The notes beneath the pieces were generated by a model. It saw nothing but the letters and a program-made list of their open reading frames with translations, had not been told where the DNA came from and made no database searches. Both the position numbers and the translations under genes were made by a program. 64,000 nucleotides of DNA from Mesorhabditis belari (lineage: Eukaryota > Nematoda > Chromadorea > Rhabditida > Rhabditidae): NCBI GenBank assembly GCA_958450365.1, contig CAUEEP010000737.1, positions 3,213,501-3,277,500 on the forward strand, given 5' to 3'. The stretch's first letter is position 1, and every line of letters starts with the position of its first letter. Of the stretch, positions 22,080 through 35,793 are shown in pieces.

Positions 22080-22173
22080 GGTTTAATTACCCAAGTTTGA
22101 GGTTAGCATTAACCCCGAGACCTTCCAACAGTGTCTCGAAAAAATTTTGGAACGCGTCCCCGCTAGGGGATGC
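22080..22173 (+). ncRNA. SL1 spliced-leader RNA gene 3
   Basis: Consensus copy: leader, stem I GGTTAGCATTAACC, stem II, AATTTTGGAAC Sm site and stem III all intact. It points away from gene 2 and towards the SNF2 pseudogene, whose cut end lies about 95 bp downstream. Confidence 0.92.
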
Positions 22174-22267
22174 ACAAATGAACTTGAAAATGTGAAATCA
22201 GGTGAAGCTTTCATGCTTTGATGCATTTTTATCGTGATTTATCAAGGAATTTGTCAACTTTTCACTT

Positions 22268-24600
<2,333 letters not shown>

Positions 24601-24670
24601 GCCTCTAGATGAGGTTTATTATCTTGTTAAAATTAAAGTCTATACAATAATTAGACGTCTAATATTTTTA

Positions 24671-24790
24671 GTACAACAATGAGCGCCTTCGATTCGCTCT
24701 CTGGATGTGCAACAATGACAAGGAAGAGCGCCCGCGCAGCGCCGAAGTCGATCAACACCGATGGGAGAAATACCGAGAGTTGAAATGATA
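24671..24790 (+). CDS. possible orphan exon (tryptophan-rich reading)
   Basis: One frame reads NNERLRFALWMCNNDKEERP followed by VDQHRWEKYRELK and a stop, after a TTTTAG acceptor at about 24670. The composition is protein-like, but no preceding exon was found and the family is unknown. It could be a captured fragment. Confidence 0.25.
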
Positions 24791-24794
24791 TGTT

Positions 24795-25560
24795 GAAGCT
24801 TTGGCTTTTACAACCTTTTATAATAATTCACTTTTTCTAAATCTCATGTCAAGAGATAAACTATCAAGTATTTGCATTTGACGCAATTTTCGAGATTGGT
24901 TTCCAACATTCATTTCCTTGCTCCCTTCTCCTTTGCTTTCGTGAACCTCTTTTGCATACGGATTGTTTTTTGTTAAATAGATTTTTTGGAAAAGGGGAAA
25001 GAACAAGAAAAACGTTCTTTAGATATGGTTTTGGATGTGTGCAAAAACTTTTGAAAGAGAAAAAGAGGAACCACGGAGAGACCCATCAACATCCGAAGAC
25101 GAGAGTTTGTCGCTCATTGTACGTCGATCGATTTGGTCTCTAAGCCGAAACCACTAATATTTTAAGTCACAACAATTTTGGAAAATCAAAATCGATTCCG
25201 TCAGCTCAACGATTTAAACCAGCAGACCTTTGTGGAAATCGAATCGTCGTCGTAAAGATAAGTTGGAATTTTACCTGGGGATCGGATCGACAAGTTGCAG
25301 GTTAGTTAAAAAATGTGTGCTTGTAAAATTTGTATCTTTATTTTAATCTCTTTATTAAAACAGTAAAGCTAGAGTGGAGGCATTTTTATTTTTTTAAATT
25401 TATATTTCAAAATAGGAAGCAAAGCTTGCTATTTAATAAAACGGTTCGATTTCAGGTAGATCTGTAGCAAACAAAACCAAAACCCCCGTCTTTTAGCTCT
25501 AGATCTGAAACGGTGGGATCGCAGAGACACAGTCCTCGCAGAGACGCGAGACGACACGAC
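24795..25560. other. no supported gene
   Basis: AT-rich. A protein-like plus-strand reading at about 25070-25140 (TRVCRSLYVDRFGL) ends quickly without splice support. Confidence 0.35.
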
Positions 25561-25646
25561 CGTGTGTACCATTCGTGTGTCTCGTAGGGAAAAGCGGCAT
25601 CTGGCACACGGCTCGTCCAGATAGCGCGACAGAGACCTCGTTATTC

Positions 25647-25740
25647 GGTTTAATTACCCAAGTTTGAGGTTAGCATTAACCCCGAGACCTTCCAACAGTG
25701 TCTCGAAAAAATTTTGGAACGCGTCCCGGCTAGGGGATGC
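25647..25740 (+). ncRNA. SL1 spliced-leader RNA gene 4
   Basis: Leader, stems I and II and the Sm site are intact. Stem III reads GCGTCCCGGCTAGGGGATGC, where a C-to-G change breaks one pair, so this copy may be decaying. Confidence 0.85.
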
Positions 25741-26290
25741 ACAAATGAACTTGAAAATTTGAAATCAGGTGAAGCTTTGATGCTTTATTTCATTTTTATG
25801 GTGATTTATCAAGAAGTGTTACAACTCTTCACTTCACTTTCAGTGAAACGGTGGCGCGGAACCACACGAGTGATCGTCCACTAAATGGTGGAATACATTT
25901 TGAAAAATACAGAGGTTCTCCTAGTGTTGAAGATTGATTACCGGCAACATTTTGTTGTTTTCAGATGAGTGAGTTCCTTGAGATTTCGAGTTGTTGGTTT
26001 TGGAATTTCGGTGAATAATCAGCACCATTAAGATTTATCAATTGAAAAACCTTGCATCCATACTTCTAATAAGATTTTGAAAATTTGTCACGGTTGGATT
26101 TTGTGCAAGAAAAGGCACGAAGCATTCATCCAGAACAGTGCTGCAATCTTGGCTGTTCATCCGCTTTGACACGCCTTTCAAATCGACCACAACCACCCTG
26201 GGAAGAAAAACCGGCCCAAAACCACAACGTTACCTCCTTTGTGCAAAAATTGATTCCCAAGTCTCTAGCCCGATCCAAAAAAATGCAAAA

Positions 26291-26410
26291 AGCTTACGGC
26301 ACTCGGGATTCCCAAGCCGTCTCCGATCCAAGTACTAACCGAGCCCAACGTTGCTTAACTTGGCAGATCGGACGGGATGCCGTGTTTTCAACGTGGTATG
26401 GTCGTAAGCG
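26291..26410 (-). rRNA. 5S rRNA gene 1
   Basis: About 120 nt. The minus strand starts GCTTACGACCATACCACGTT and contains CCCGTCCGATCTGCCAAGTT, TTAGTACTTGGATCGGAGAC and a 3' end complementary to the 5' end (GCCGTAAGC). The internal pol III control regions (A box, intermediate element, C box) are present. It is transcribed divergently from SL1 gene 5, with 172 bp between the start sites, the opposite-strand pairing known from Caenorhabditis. Confidence 0.93.
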
Positions 26411-26519
26411 AGCGTGCTGCTGTGAGAGACGGCTCAAATAGAAGGTCGCGAACACGAGAGAGCATCAGCCCTCGCAGAGACGCGAGACGACACGACGGTG
26501 TGTACCTTTCCTGTGTCTC

Positions 26520-26582
26520 GTAGAGAAAAGCGGCACCTGGCACACAGCTCGTCCACATAGCGCGACAGAGACCTCACTCTTC
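26520..26582 (+). promoter_or_regulatory. SL1 promoter block (proximal sequence element region)
   Basis: The block upstream of every SL1 copy is as conserved as the RNA. GGCAYCTGGCACACRGCTCG begins about 50 nt upstream of the leader, and CTGGCACA starts exactly 46 nt upstream, which fits the position of a nematode snRNA/SL RNA proximal sequence element. The assignment as PSE rests on position and conservation. Confidence 0.6.
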
Positions 26583-26676
26583 GGTTTAATTACCCAAGTT
26601 TGAGGTTAGCATTAACCCCGAGACCTTCCAACAGTGTCTCGAAAAAATTTTGGAACGCGTCCCCGCTAGGGGATGC
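26583..26676 (+). ncRNA. SL1 spliced-leader RNA gene 5
   Basis: Consensus SL1 RNA with all three stems and the Sm site, paired divergently with 5S gene 1. Confidence 0.93.
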
Positions 26677-27499
26677 ACAAATGAACTTGAAAATGTAAAA
26701 GGAGTTGAAGCTTTGATGCTTGATTTCATCATTTATCAAGAAGTATGACAACTCTTCACTTCACTTTCAATGAAACGGCGGCGCAGAACCACCCGGGAGA
26801 TCATTCACTATATGCTGGAGAAAATTCTTTAATTTAGGCAAAAATTGATTCCCAAGTCTCTAGCCGTATCCACAAAAATGCTCTTCCCTTTGCTGCAAAA
26901 TGCAAAAAATGCAATTCCTTTACTTGTTTATGATTTCTGAAATGATCCACCCAAAAAGAGATTCGGAGTTTAGCCTCGAAAGCCTCGAATGATTTTTGAC
27001 CTTTGTGCACATACATAAGTATTATTTATTCCAAAACAATAATTCATTCATATTTCATGAAAAACAAATACTCTCCACATGCACCGTACTGATGCAGAAG
27101 ATAAATGATTTAGCCCTCGATTGGAGGGCTAAATCGTTTTCGAAAACATCCAATGTATTTCCATTCTTCTTGGAGCCAATTCAAATTAGCTTAGTAGCCC
27201 AATTGACTCGATGTTTACATTCAAAAAACTCCTTTGAAAGTTCGGTGAAATCGATTGTTTCGGATTTTGTAAAGGAAGAGGATAAATAGACGGGCAGCTC
27301 TCGACGGAAATCGGATTGGTAGAGAACTTCGGGGACGAGTGCTGCATTCGGATTTCGGCTCGGAATACCTGAAATTAATCAGTGCATGTATAAGAGATGG
27401 ATCATTTTGAACGCCGCCGTAGTCCTTTCTTCATTTTCTTTTGGTAAACTGTGCTTGTAAATCAAAAATTTTCACTTTCTAGAACCCTTATACACTCTA
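26677..27499. other. SL1-module flank and gene-free DNA
   Basis: 26677-26820 is the common SL1 3' flank, ending at CACTTTCAATGAAACGG. The segment at about 26840-26990 recurs at 30150-30230 (TTCTGAAATGATCCACCCAA). No gene is seen. Confidence 0.5.
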
Positions 27500-28599
27500 C
27501 AGGGTGTCTCATAAAAAACTCTTTTTCACCATATCTTGATACCCTGTTACATGGAGGATAGATTATGGGTACCGCCACGGCTCCCACCACCACCACAACA
27601 ACCACCACCACCACACCAGCCATGCCACCACAAACACTTGTATTTTACTGAGAATTTGCGTGTACCCAGAGTGTGACAATTGTTTTTATTGTATACACAG
27701 TGCTAGCGAAATTCAATCAGTCAATGAAAAGGCAAAAAAAAGGGCAAGCGAACTTTTCACTCAAGAAAGGGAATGAGTCATTTGCCATGTTGCCATGCAA
27801 ATTCTCAGTAAAATACAAGTGTTTGTGGTGGCGTGGTTGGTGATGATGGTAGTGGTGATGATGGTAGTGGTGGTGGTTGTTGTGGTGATGATGGTAGTGG
27901 TGGTGGTTGTTGTGGTGATGATGGTAGTGGTGGTGGTTGTTGTGGTGATGATGGTAGTGGTGGTGGTTGTTGTGGTGGTGGCTGTTGTGGTGATGGTTGT
28001 TGTGGTGGTGGTTGTTGTGGTGGTGGCTGTTGTGGTGGTGGCTGTTGTGGTGGTGGTTGTTGTGGTGGTGGTTGTTGTGGTGATGATGGTAGTGGTGGTG
28101 GTTGTTGTGGTGATGATGGTAGTGGTGGTGGTTGTTGTGGTGGTGGCTGTTGTGGTGATGGTTGTTGTGGTGGTGGTTGTTGTGGTGGTGGCTGTTGTGG
28201 TGGTGGCTGTTGTGGTGGTGGTTGTTGTGGTGGTGGTTGTTGTGGTGATGATGGTAGTGGTGGTGGTTGTTGTGGTGATGATGGTAGTGGTGGTGGTTGT
28301 TGTGGTGGTGGCTGTTGTGGTGATGGTTGTTGTGGTGGTGGTTGTTGTGGTGGTGGCTGTTGTGGTGGTGGCTGTTGTGGTGGTGGCTGTTGTGGTGGTG
28401 GCTGTTGTGGTGGTGGAGCCATCGTGGTACCCATAACCTTCTTCTCATGTAACAGGGTATCAAGATATGGTGAAAAAGAGAAAAAATGTGTAAAATTCCT
28501 GAGCACAAATAAACACTTTTGACACCAAAGCGGTCACCTGCAGCCACTAGAACTTTTGAGGAAATTCGATTTGAAAACGTTTTGTTTTGAGACACCCTG
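27500..28599. mobile_element. element with CAGGGTGTCTCA ends carrying a triplet array
   Basis: CAGGGTGTCTCATAAAA at the left and TTTTGAGACACCCTG at the right are inverted repeats; a TA precedes the left end. Inside lie a short plus-strand copy (about 27518-27660) and a long minus-strand copy (about 27775-28480) of one sequence, forming a large imperfect palindrome around about 27720. The long copy contains the GGTGGTTGTTGT array. No transposase. Confidence 0.6.
27820..28420. repeat. GGTGGTTGT/GGTGATGATGG triplet-based minisatellite
   Basis: Higher-order array: runs of GGTGGTGGTTGTTGT alternate with GGTGATGATGGTAGT blocks, and the larger pattern recurs about every 170 bp. All frames are open over long stretches (poly-V, GGGCC, PPPQQ or HHNN-type readings), as expected for trinucleotide periodicity. 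Confidence 0.9.
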
Positions 28600-29426
28600 T
28601 GTAAAATTAGGTTGGTGCATAAGTCCTTGCAATTTTTTTTCCAAGCGTCTTTTAAAAATAATACCGCCACCAACAAAAATTCTATTTGAACTATTGAGGA
28701 AAATTTCGAGGAAAATCCCATTTCTCAAAAAAGAAACTCGAAGAGTTCGGTTCATTTTTGGAAAACTTGCAAGAGTTTTTGGGGGAATTGAATGCAGCAC
28801 GGATTCCCTCAACTCAGAGATTTTCGAGGGGAAAGTGGGGAATGTTAGGTGATTTGGGCATTTGTTAAGGAAATTCATTCATCCTCAAAATACTCCTCTT
28901 TTAGGTCGAGAAGTTTACGCAAAGTGCCGTAAAATTGCCCAATAAGGCTCTTATCGTTTGGGGAGAAAGCTAGAGAGATGGAAATTGTGACTCGTAAGGG
29001 AAGCCTTCGATCTGGTCTTTTCTAGTTTCAAATGACAACTCGTTGATATTTTTTATAGTTTTATGTTTTATCTTAGGAAAATCATCTAGAACTTTTTTGG
29101 ACTTCAACGCTTTTGAAACGTTGAGCTTGATCAAGTTGATCGCAGATGGTTGAGAAATGTCTTCAGCGATGATTTTACCAATGCTTCCTCAAAGTACTAG
29201 CAAATTTTTTTATTGAACAAATTTTGGTTATTGTAAGGCAAACTTCCAAACTGTGTGCGGCTGTGAGAGACGGTCGAAATAGGCGGTCGCCAGCGAACAC
29301 GAGAGAGCATCAGCCCCCGCAGAGACGCGAGACGACACGACTGTGTATACCTTTTGTGTGCCTCGTGGGAAAAGCGGCGTCTGGCACACGGCTTGTCTAG
29401 ATAGTGCGACAGAGACCTCAATCTTC

Positions 29427-29520
29427 GGTTTAATTACCCAAGTTTGAGGTTAGCATTAACCCCGAGACCTCCCAACAGTGTCTCGAAAAAATTTTGGAAC
29501 GCGTTCCCGCCAGGGGATGC
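29427..29520 (+). ncRNA. SL1 spliced-leader RNA gene 6
   Basis: Stem III is GCGTTCCCGCCAGGGGATGC. The C-to-T change still pairs as U-G. The Sm site and leader are intact. Confidence 0.88.
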
Positions 29521-29985
29521 ACAAATGCGGTTGAAATGAAATGAATTGAAGCTTTCGGGCTTTAATTCCTTTTTAATCGTGATTTATTTTTTATCGTGAT
29601 AAATTTCTCCGTAATTCCAAAACCAACTACTCAAAATCTCACAAATCTCACTCATTTGAAAACGACAAAACGATGCTGGGAATCAATTTTCAGCGCTAGG
29701 AGAACCCGTATTTTACAAAATTTGCTCCACCATATAGTGGACGATCTCCCGTGTGGTTCCGCGTCATCGTTTCACTGAAAATGAAGCGGTAGCTCTCTTT
29801 CCGAAAAACACTGTTTTTTTGTCAGCAAGACGCGAAATAGGCGGTCGTCAGCGAAAACGAGAGAGCATCAACCCTTGCAGAGACGCGAGACGACACGACT
29901 GTGTGTACCTTTCGTGTGTCTCGTAAGAAAAAGCGGCATCTGGCACACGGCTCGTCCTCATAGCGCGACAAAGACCGCATTCTTC

Positions 29986-30079
29986 GGTTTAATTACCCAA
30001 GTTTGAGGTTAGCATTAACCCCGAGACCTCCCAACAGTGTCTCGAAAAAATTTTGGAACGCGTCCCCGCTAGGGGATGC
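29986..30079 (+). ncRNA. SL1 spliced-leader RNA gene 7
   Basis: Consensus in all stems, with a CTCCC variant in the stem II loop. It is in direct orientation to gene 6, about 560 bp apart, with a different upstream flank and no 5S remnant. Confidence 0.9.
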
Positions 30080-30343
30080 ACAAATGAACTTGAAAATGTG
30101 AAATGAGTTTGACCTTTGATGCTTGATTTCATTTTTATCGTGATTTAGCAAGATGCAAAATGCGAAAAATACAATTCCTTTTGCTACCTCTACTTGATTT
30201 CTGAAATGATCCACCCAAAAAGATACGGGTCCTGCTAGTGCTGAAAATTGATTCCCAGGGTCAAAACCTGCTGGCTTGAATTGCACCTCGTGTTCCAATA
30301 GCCACCTCTTTCTCCAGCTGTAGAAAGAAAATACAAGGAAATA

Positions 30344-30741
30344 CAGTACCGAGCAAAAGTCTTGCAACATCACTTTTTCAAAAAAATCGATGAAATTTTT
30401 TTATAGAAAATGCCACCCGTTCGTAGGGCTTTTTTGTTTTTAATTAGAATAATACATGTACACTTTATTTACAAAAATAAATTCGAAGTTCAGCGTAAAA
30501 CAAAAAAGTAAATGACAAAACTACTAAAAAATACCCTAAAAACTGGGTGCAAAAGTCTTGCAACATTATACAGAAACATGAGAAATTCCTTTTTTTCTTG
30601 CTTTCATGATTTTTTTCTCTTTCGGGAGTCGTCAATTAGGTACCTGGCATCTGAAAAAAACAAAAATTAGTGTAAATTAATAAATTTGAAAACAATAAAA
30701 ATGAGAAACATATAATGTTGCAAGACTTTTGCTCGGTACTG
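30344..30741. mobile_element. Tc1-type MITE, 398 bp
   Basis: Ends CAGTACCGAGCAAAAGTCTT and AAGACTTTTGCTCGGTACTG are perfect over about 28 bp, each flanked by TA. The CAGT terminus and TA duplication mark a Tc1-like element. It sits inside a stray SNF2 fragment: the left flank ACAAGGAAATAC and right flank TACTTGACGTAAACGGATAA match adjoining bases of copy A near 22845-22880. Confidence 0.85.
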
Positions 30742-30800
30742 TATACTTGACGTAAACGGATAACACTTGAAGACGCGGTTGAAGAACTATCGAAGCAACT
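30742..30800 (-). pseudogene. SNF2 gene fragment, third locus
   Basis: TACTTGACGTAAACGGATAA followed by GGTTGAAGAACTATC matches the SSSTASSSVIRLRQ exon end of both SNF2 copies. Only about 60 bp remain, cut off from its upstream part by the Tc1-type MITE. Confidence 0.7.
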
Positions 30801-30801
30801 A

Positions 30802-31058
30802 TTGGGTTGGTGAATTGAAAACTGCTGGACTTTGAACTAAAATTTATTGGGCATAAAACGATGAATTCATTCCAAATAATTTCCATTATTATTGACCACT
30901 TCTGCCCATTTTACAGGCAATTTGCGGATTCCTCTTTCGTAGTTGGATTTTGGTTTGTGTGTGAGACAAGTGTGAGACTCAAAAATCGAGGACTGGAGAT
31001 GGACTGGAGTCCCAGTTTGAGGACTTTCTTCAAAAGAAACCCATTTTGGTGCCAATAG
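30802..31058. mobile_element. TTGGGTTGGTG MITE, partial
   Basis: Starts with TTGGGTTGGTGAATTGAAAA and matches about half of the element at 46161-46702 in reverse order. It ends at CCCATTTTGGTGCCAATAG, where SL1-module sequence begins. Confidence 0.7.
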
Positions 31059-31159
31059 AACCGTTTCACTGCAAGTGAAGTGAAGAGCTGACACATTTAA
31101 AAATGAGACAAAGGAAGGATCAAAGCATCAAATCATTTTACGTTGTCAAATCCATTTGT

Positions 31160-31253
31160 GCATCCCCTAACGGGGACGCTTTCCAAAATTTTTTCGAGAC
31201 ACTGTTGGAAGGTCTCGGGGTTCATGCTAACCTCAAACTTGGGTAATTAAACC
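31160..31253 (-). ncRNA. SL1 spliced-leader RNA gene 8
   Basis: Leader, stem II and Sm site intact. Stem I has GCATGAACC, where one pair is lost. The stem III loop is GTTA, and its base carries an AGCGTCC change. This copy looks slightly decayed. Confidence 0.85.
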
Positions 31254-31425
31254 GAAGATTGGGCTCTTCGGTCGCCCTATCCGAACGAGCCGTGTGCCAG
31301 ATGCCGCTTTTTCTTACGAGACACGCGAAAGGTACACACAGTCATGTCGTCTGGTGTCTCTGCGTGAGTTGATGCACTCTCATGTCCGCTGGCGAACTTC
31401 AGCCGTCTCTCACAGCCACAAACTC

Positions 31426-31477
31426 GCTTACGACCATACCACGTTGAACCCGTCCGATCTGCCAAGTTAAGCAAGAC
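31426..31477 (+). pseudogene. 5S rRNA remnant
   Basis: GCTTACGACCATACCACGTT is joined by a short internal deletion to CCCGTCCGATCTGCCAAGTT, and the rest is lost. Its start lies 172 bp from the SL1 gene 8 start, the same spacing as in intact pairs. Confidence 0.85.
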
Positions 31478-32251
31478 TCAAGTTATCGGTTATCAACAAG
31501 GCAATGATTTGCTATGATTCATAATTCCAAAATGTAGATTCCTGATAATTTTATCAATGATCCTTGATCACAAAGTTGGCTTCTGCAAGACAAGGAACTA
31601 TCGCAGGCACATTTGCACGTCGAGTCGAGTGTTTATATATCGGGAAAACACCGTGAACACACAAAAACATTGTGTTTTCAATATAAAAGTAATTTTTTTT
31701 CCATCAAAACGGTATTACGTGATCATTTTTGTGACTTTTTCGATTGGTACAGGTACAATTACGTTTCGCTACTATCCTTAAAAGTTTAAAATCTTCATTT
31801 CAATCAATTCAAACTGGTTATTTTGCAGAGCTTTTCCAATCGCTGCAGGACTGTTCGACATCGTTGATCTTTGAGGCTACGAAAATAATTCAACTAATCC
31901 AAAGAAATCTTTGGACGTGTTAACTTCGACATCTTTAATCTTTGAGGCTACGAAAATAGTCCAACTAACCCTAAGAAATCCACAAATAGATGTTTCAATT
32001 GTTCACTCTCTGAAAACTTCTTGCGATAAACAAACAATTGTACTTTATTTGTCACTCGATTTTCTTCTTTGGGACAATGGTTCTTGTCCATTTGTCCAGA
32101 AAAGACTTGTCTAGACCAACTTACACCCAACTTTTTATCGTCATTTTATCGTAAATCGAAAAACAGTCTTGGTTTCTGATGTTTGATGACTCCGGGTAGA
32201 GCCGGTAGAATCGTTTTGGCTTTTTATTCTTGATCACGTTTCTTTCAACTA
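31478..32251. other. no supported gene
   Basis: Contains a short duplicated word around TTGATCTTTGAGGCTACGAA (31860-31960). No exon or RNA supported. Confidence 0.4.
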
Positions 32252-33827
32252 TAGTTATGGGCAAAAATTTTCCGAAATTTTCGGATTTTATGCTTTTCTC
32301 AAAAATTAGAGACTTTTATTTGTTTCCCAAAGAATTTTTTTCTGGTCCTAACTATCTGCTATAACATGTAGAAACGCCAAAATGATAATATATTCTGTAA
32401 AAAAATAATAGATCATTCAGTTAAGCACCTCGATTTTTATAGGAAAAAAAAGCAAATTTTTTTTGATTCATTGCCATTGTTGTTTTTTTATATTTTTCTT
32501 TTGAGCCAGGTATAATAGTTTATTTTCGATGCCACTCAAGCGATTACTTGACACGCTAGTAAAGGAAAAGATTGTAGATGCAAGAGAAAGGGAAGGTAAG
32601 TGATCGACATTGCGGGCGAGTTTAAAATAGCACGAGCCACTGTGTCTCAGCTCGGCAACCGAATGAAAGAACGAGGAACCGTAATCAGAGCTGGTAAAAG
32701 TGATCGTCCACCCAAAACCACTCAAAGTTAGGACAGAATGCTTGCTACACACAGTTGAGAAAACCAGAATCGATCAGCTTCCGATGTTACTCGACTTTGG
32801 GACTCAATATCAACGCAAAAACGGTCTCTCGACGGAATTATTTGTTCGAAAGCCTCCCAAAAAGCCCCTAATGATCGCTCAGGATCGTAAACTTTGATTG
32901 GCTTTTGCAAGGAAGTACAAAGATTGGACGAGTGATCACTGGGCAAAGTTTCTCTGGAGCGACGAAACAAAAGGCAATCTTTTCAATTCGGATGGAGGTT
33001 CTTGGATTTGACGACAGATGAATAAACGTTACAAAGGCAAATTCATTCATCCTACAGTCAAATTCAGTGTCGGAAATATCATGGTGTAGGGTGAATCAAT
33101 GCTTTTTCTGATCTGAATATTGTGCATCTGTTTGGGTTGCTTTTCAGGATTCTTCAGTGCGTATCCAATGAAAAATGAATGCCATTCAATACAGGGACAT
33201 CTTGCAGCAAAAAAGGCTTCTATTTTCAAATCAAAACATGCCCACCGGATGAAAGTTTCAACAGGATAGCGACCCTAAATACCCCAGTCAACTGATGGGA
33301 CCAATTCGACTTCCGGGTGGCCAAAGAGTGCGATTACCCGGCTGGTTCTCTCTTAATGGAGTAAAATTGATGCGGGCACTTCCCTATTCCCCCGATATTT
33401 CACCGATCGAGCATCTATAGGCTCATATTAAGCGAGAATTACGAGCAAAGAAATTCATGAAAAGTGATCTTCTATGGGCTGAAGTACGATGAATTTGGAG
33501 TCGAATTTCGATCACAACTGTTGCTCGACTCGTTAATTCACTCCCAAGAAGACTAAAAACGATTCGATTGGCCAAAGGAGGTGTCACAAAGTATTAGTTT
33601 TTGCTAGTTTTTGTTGATTTTAATAAACTTTTGAATACTTTTGTCTATGTGAAAAACGAGCTGACCGAGTAGAGACTTGATATTCTTTAAAAGTGCATCT
33701 GATCATTCTGATTTTTATGTTGTTGAGGGCATTTGGAGCTAGAGAAAACTTGTTGACACCATGGGTCAAAAAAATGTTTTGTTTTTGAGAGAAATTGAAA
33801 AGGTTTAAATACTTTTGCCCATGACTG
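32252..33827 (+). mobile_element. decayed Tc1-like transposon, about 1.58 kb
   Basis: Full-length by the usual 1.6-kb Tc1 size. The ends TAGTTATGGGCAAAAATTTT and AATACTTTTGCCCATGACTG are inverted. The transposase relic (about 32525-33597) shows a helix-turn-helix part with IATVSQL-like residues, then FLWSDETKFNLFNSDG, NIMVWG-like, FQQDSDPKY, LPYSPDISPIEHLWA and a C-terminal RLPRRLKTI. These are the DDE landmarks of Tc1 (DETKFN, QQD, PDxxPIEHLW). Several frameshifts and stops make it inactive. Confidence 0.85.
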
Positions 33828-34074
33828 GAGATTTCTGTGGTAAAATTGCTGTGCTCTGTCATGCTTGTTTTTGCTGTTTTTTTGCCGTTTTTTGCTGTTT
33901 TTAGGCTTGTTTAGTCAAGTTATCTTGGATTTTATATCAGATTTTTATATTCTAGAGGAATAAATGATACATAAAGTGCTTTAATTTCTACATAAAGCCC
34001 GGAATCCTCAATAGAAATGGAAATAAACAAAGATGGAAAGACAGGATTCGAGCCTGCTCTTTTTTTTTGTCCTA
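33828..34074. other. no supported gene
   Basis: T-rich (TTTTTGCCGTTTTTTGC). A tRNA-like B-box word GGATTCGAGCCTGC occurs at about 34043. Confidence 0.3.
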
Positions 34075-34867
34075 TTGGGTTGGTGGAAAAGTCCTTTCGG
34101 ATTTTTTGGGAGAGTACCTTAAATTTGTCGAATTTTGACGTTTTATAGCTCATCCTAAAGCTGAATTCAAGACGGATCGATTGGTAAAAACCGTTTTGAG
34201 ATACCTCTTTTCTAAAAGTTTTTACAACTATTTTAGTAAAGGGCGGCAGAGCCAAAAAATGGCTGTTTTCACGTTTCGTTGGTTTTCCGTGCAGAAACCT
34301 AGGCTAAAAACATATGTTTCGTGATCAGCGTCAAAAATAACCCGTAGACACAAATTTTCAGAATCTTAGCAAAAAATTTTTGACAAATATTGTCACCGGT
34401 GGAAGTCGAACCAGCGACCCTCAGATCAATAGCCTTTCCGCCGTTTTTCGCGATTTTCCTTCGTTTTTCTCGTTTTTTTTTTGTTGTACCCTAAAAACAA
34501 CATCAAAAAAAAATGATAAAATGATAAGCACATGTTTTTAGCCTAGGTTTCTGCACGGAAAACTAACGAAACGTGAAAACAGCCATTCTTTGGCTCTGCC
34601 GCCCTTTACTAAAATAGCTGTAAATACTTTTAGAAAAGAGATATCTCAAAACGGTTTTTACCAATCGATCCGTCTTGAATTCAGCTTTAGGATGAGCTAT
34701 AAAACGTCAAAATTCGACAAATTTAAGGTACCTCCCAAGACGAGGCCCCAACCCAAAGAACAGCCCCCCGTTCTCGTTCAGCTTTAGGATGAGCTATAAA
34801 ACGTCAAAATTCGACAAATTTAAGGTACTCTCCCAAGAAATCCGAAAGGACTTTTCCACCAACCCAA
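34075..34867. mobile_element. fold-back MITE of the TTGGGTTGGTG family, 793 bp
   Basis: Ends TTGGGTTGGTGGAAAAGTCC and GGACTTTTCCACCAACCCAA are flanked by TA. The inverted repeats extend about 240 bp inwards (through AAGGGCGGCAGAGCCAAA and GTTTCTGCACGGAAAAC-type words). The right arm carries an extra partial duplication of about 60-70 bp near 34735-34835. A tRNA-like relic lies at the centre (about 34388-34440). Confidence 0.85.
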
Positions 34868-35793
34868 TAGTTTGGTTTGCTTTGGTTTGGTTCGGCTGAT
34901 AAAAGCCGATTCTTCGTTTTGCTAGCTATTGATGGAGATTGATAGAGTCGTTCTTTTAGAGAATAATTAAAACCAGAAAAACTAACTTACTTGCAATAAG
35001 ATTGTTTTCAACTTCGCCAGAACCCCGGCGTTTCTGCTTCATTGAACTCTCGCCGAAGCGCCGAAGCGCCTCAAAATTGATCCGATAACTCTCAAATCGC
35101 CGCCCATTTTTCGTATGGAGTTCATCGCCGAAATTTGCATAAATCGTCCCAAATAACATTTCTCTGTTTGACACAAAAAATACTTTTATTCCACTTTTCC
35201 CACAAATGATTCACGCAAATTGTGCGAAGAAAAATTCCGAACGTTCATTTTATTGGAAATTCGATAGAATTCACCATCAAATTATAAAAAAAAACGCATA
35301 AATTTGGAGATATTCTTTGTGGAGAAATTTCCTTTCTATTGAGACCTTTTGCTTACTTGTACTTTGCGATCAAAAATCGAAACTGATCCTTTCTGGTGGG
35401 CTAAATTCTTTTCTCGAGTCTGCCAGAAAGAGTGTGCTTGCAAGAGCAGCATTGACCTCCAAAGCATAGTCATACTTCAATATCATTCTCTTAAAAACAT
35501 CCTAGCAATTGTTTTCAAATTTTACCCACGATCAAGTCAGTGCCGTAATCTAAAACGCAAATTTCTCATCGCTTACTGGAGTGGGCTTCATTAAGTAGCT
35601 ATGGATAAGCGAAATGATCACGATATTTTGAAATAATTTAGCTATTCTGACATGTATCAAGATGAATATTTTGAAAAAGACTAATCTATTAGGCTAGAGC
35701 CGATTTTTCTGGCTTTTTGGGACAATCTAGTGATCATTTTTTGATGTAACACCTATATCTCTCTGTTACCGATGATCCTTCCCATAATGAATA
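34868..35793. other. no supported gene
   Basis: The minus strand at about 34980-35170 reads protein-like for a stretch (GDELHTKNGRRFESYRINFE and onward) with no splice support or recognisable domain. Left unassigned. Confidence 0.3.

Noticed and set aside
28607..28640. Another full mariner MITE starting TTAGGTTGGTGCATAAGTCC
   Set aside because: No matching right end was found downstream, so boundaries cannot be supported.
27717..28721. A 334-residue histidine/asparagine-rich frame and other long frames on both strands
   Set aside because: Produced by a triplet-periodic array that is open in most frames. Nothing outside the array resembles a protein.
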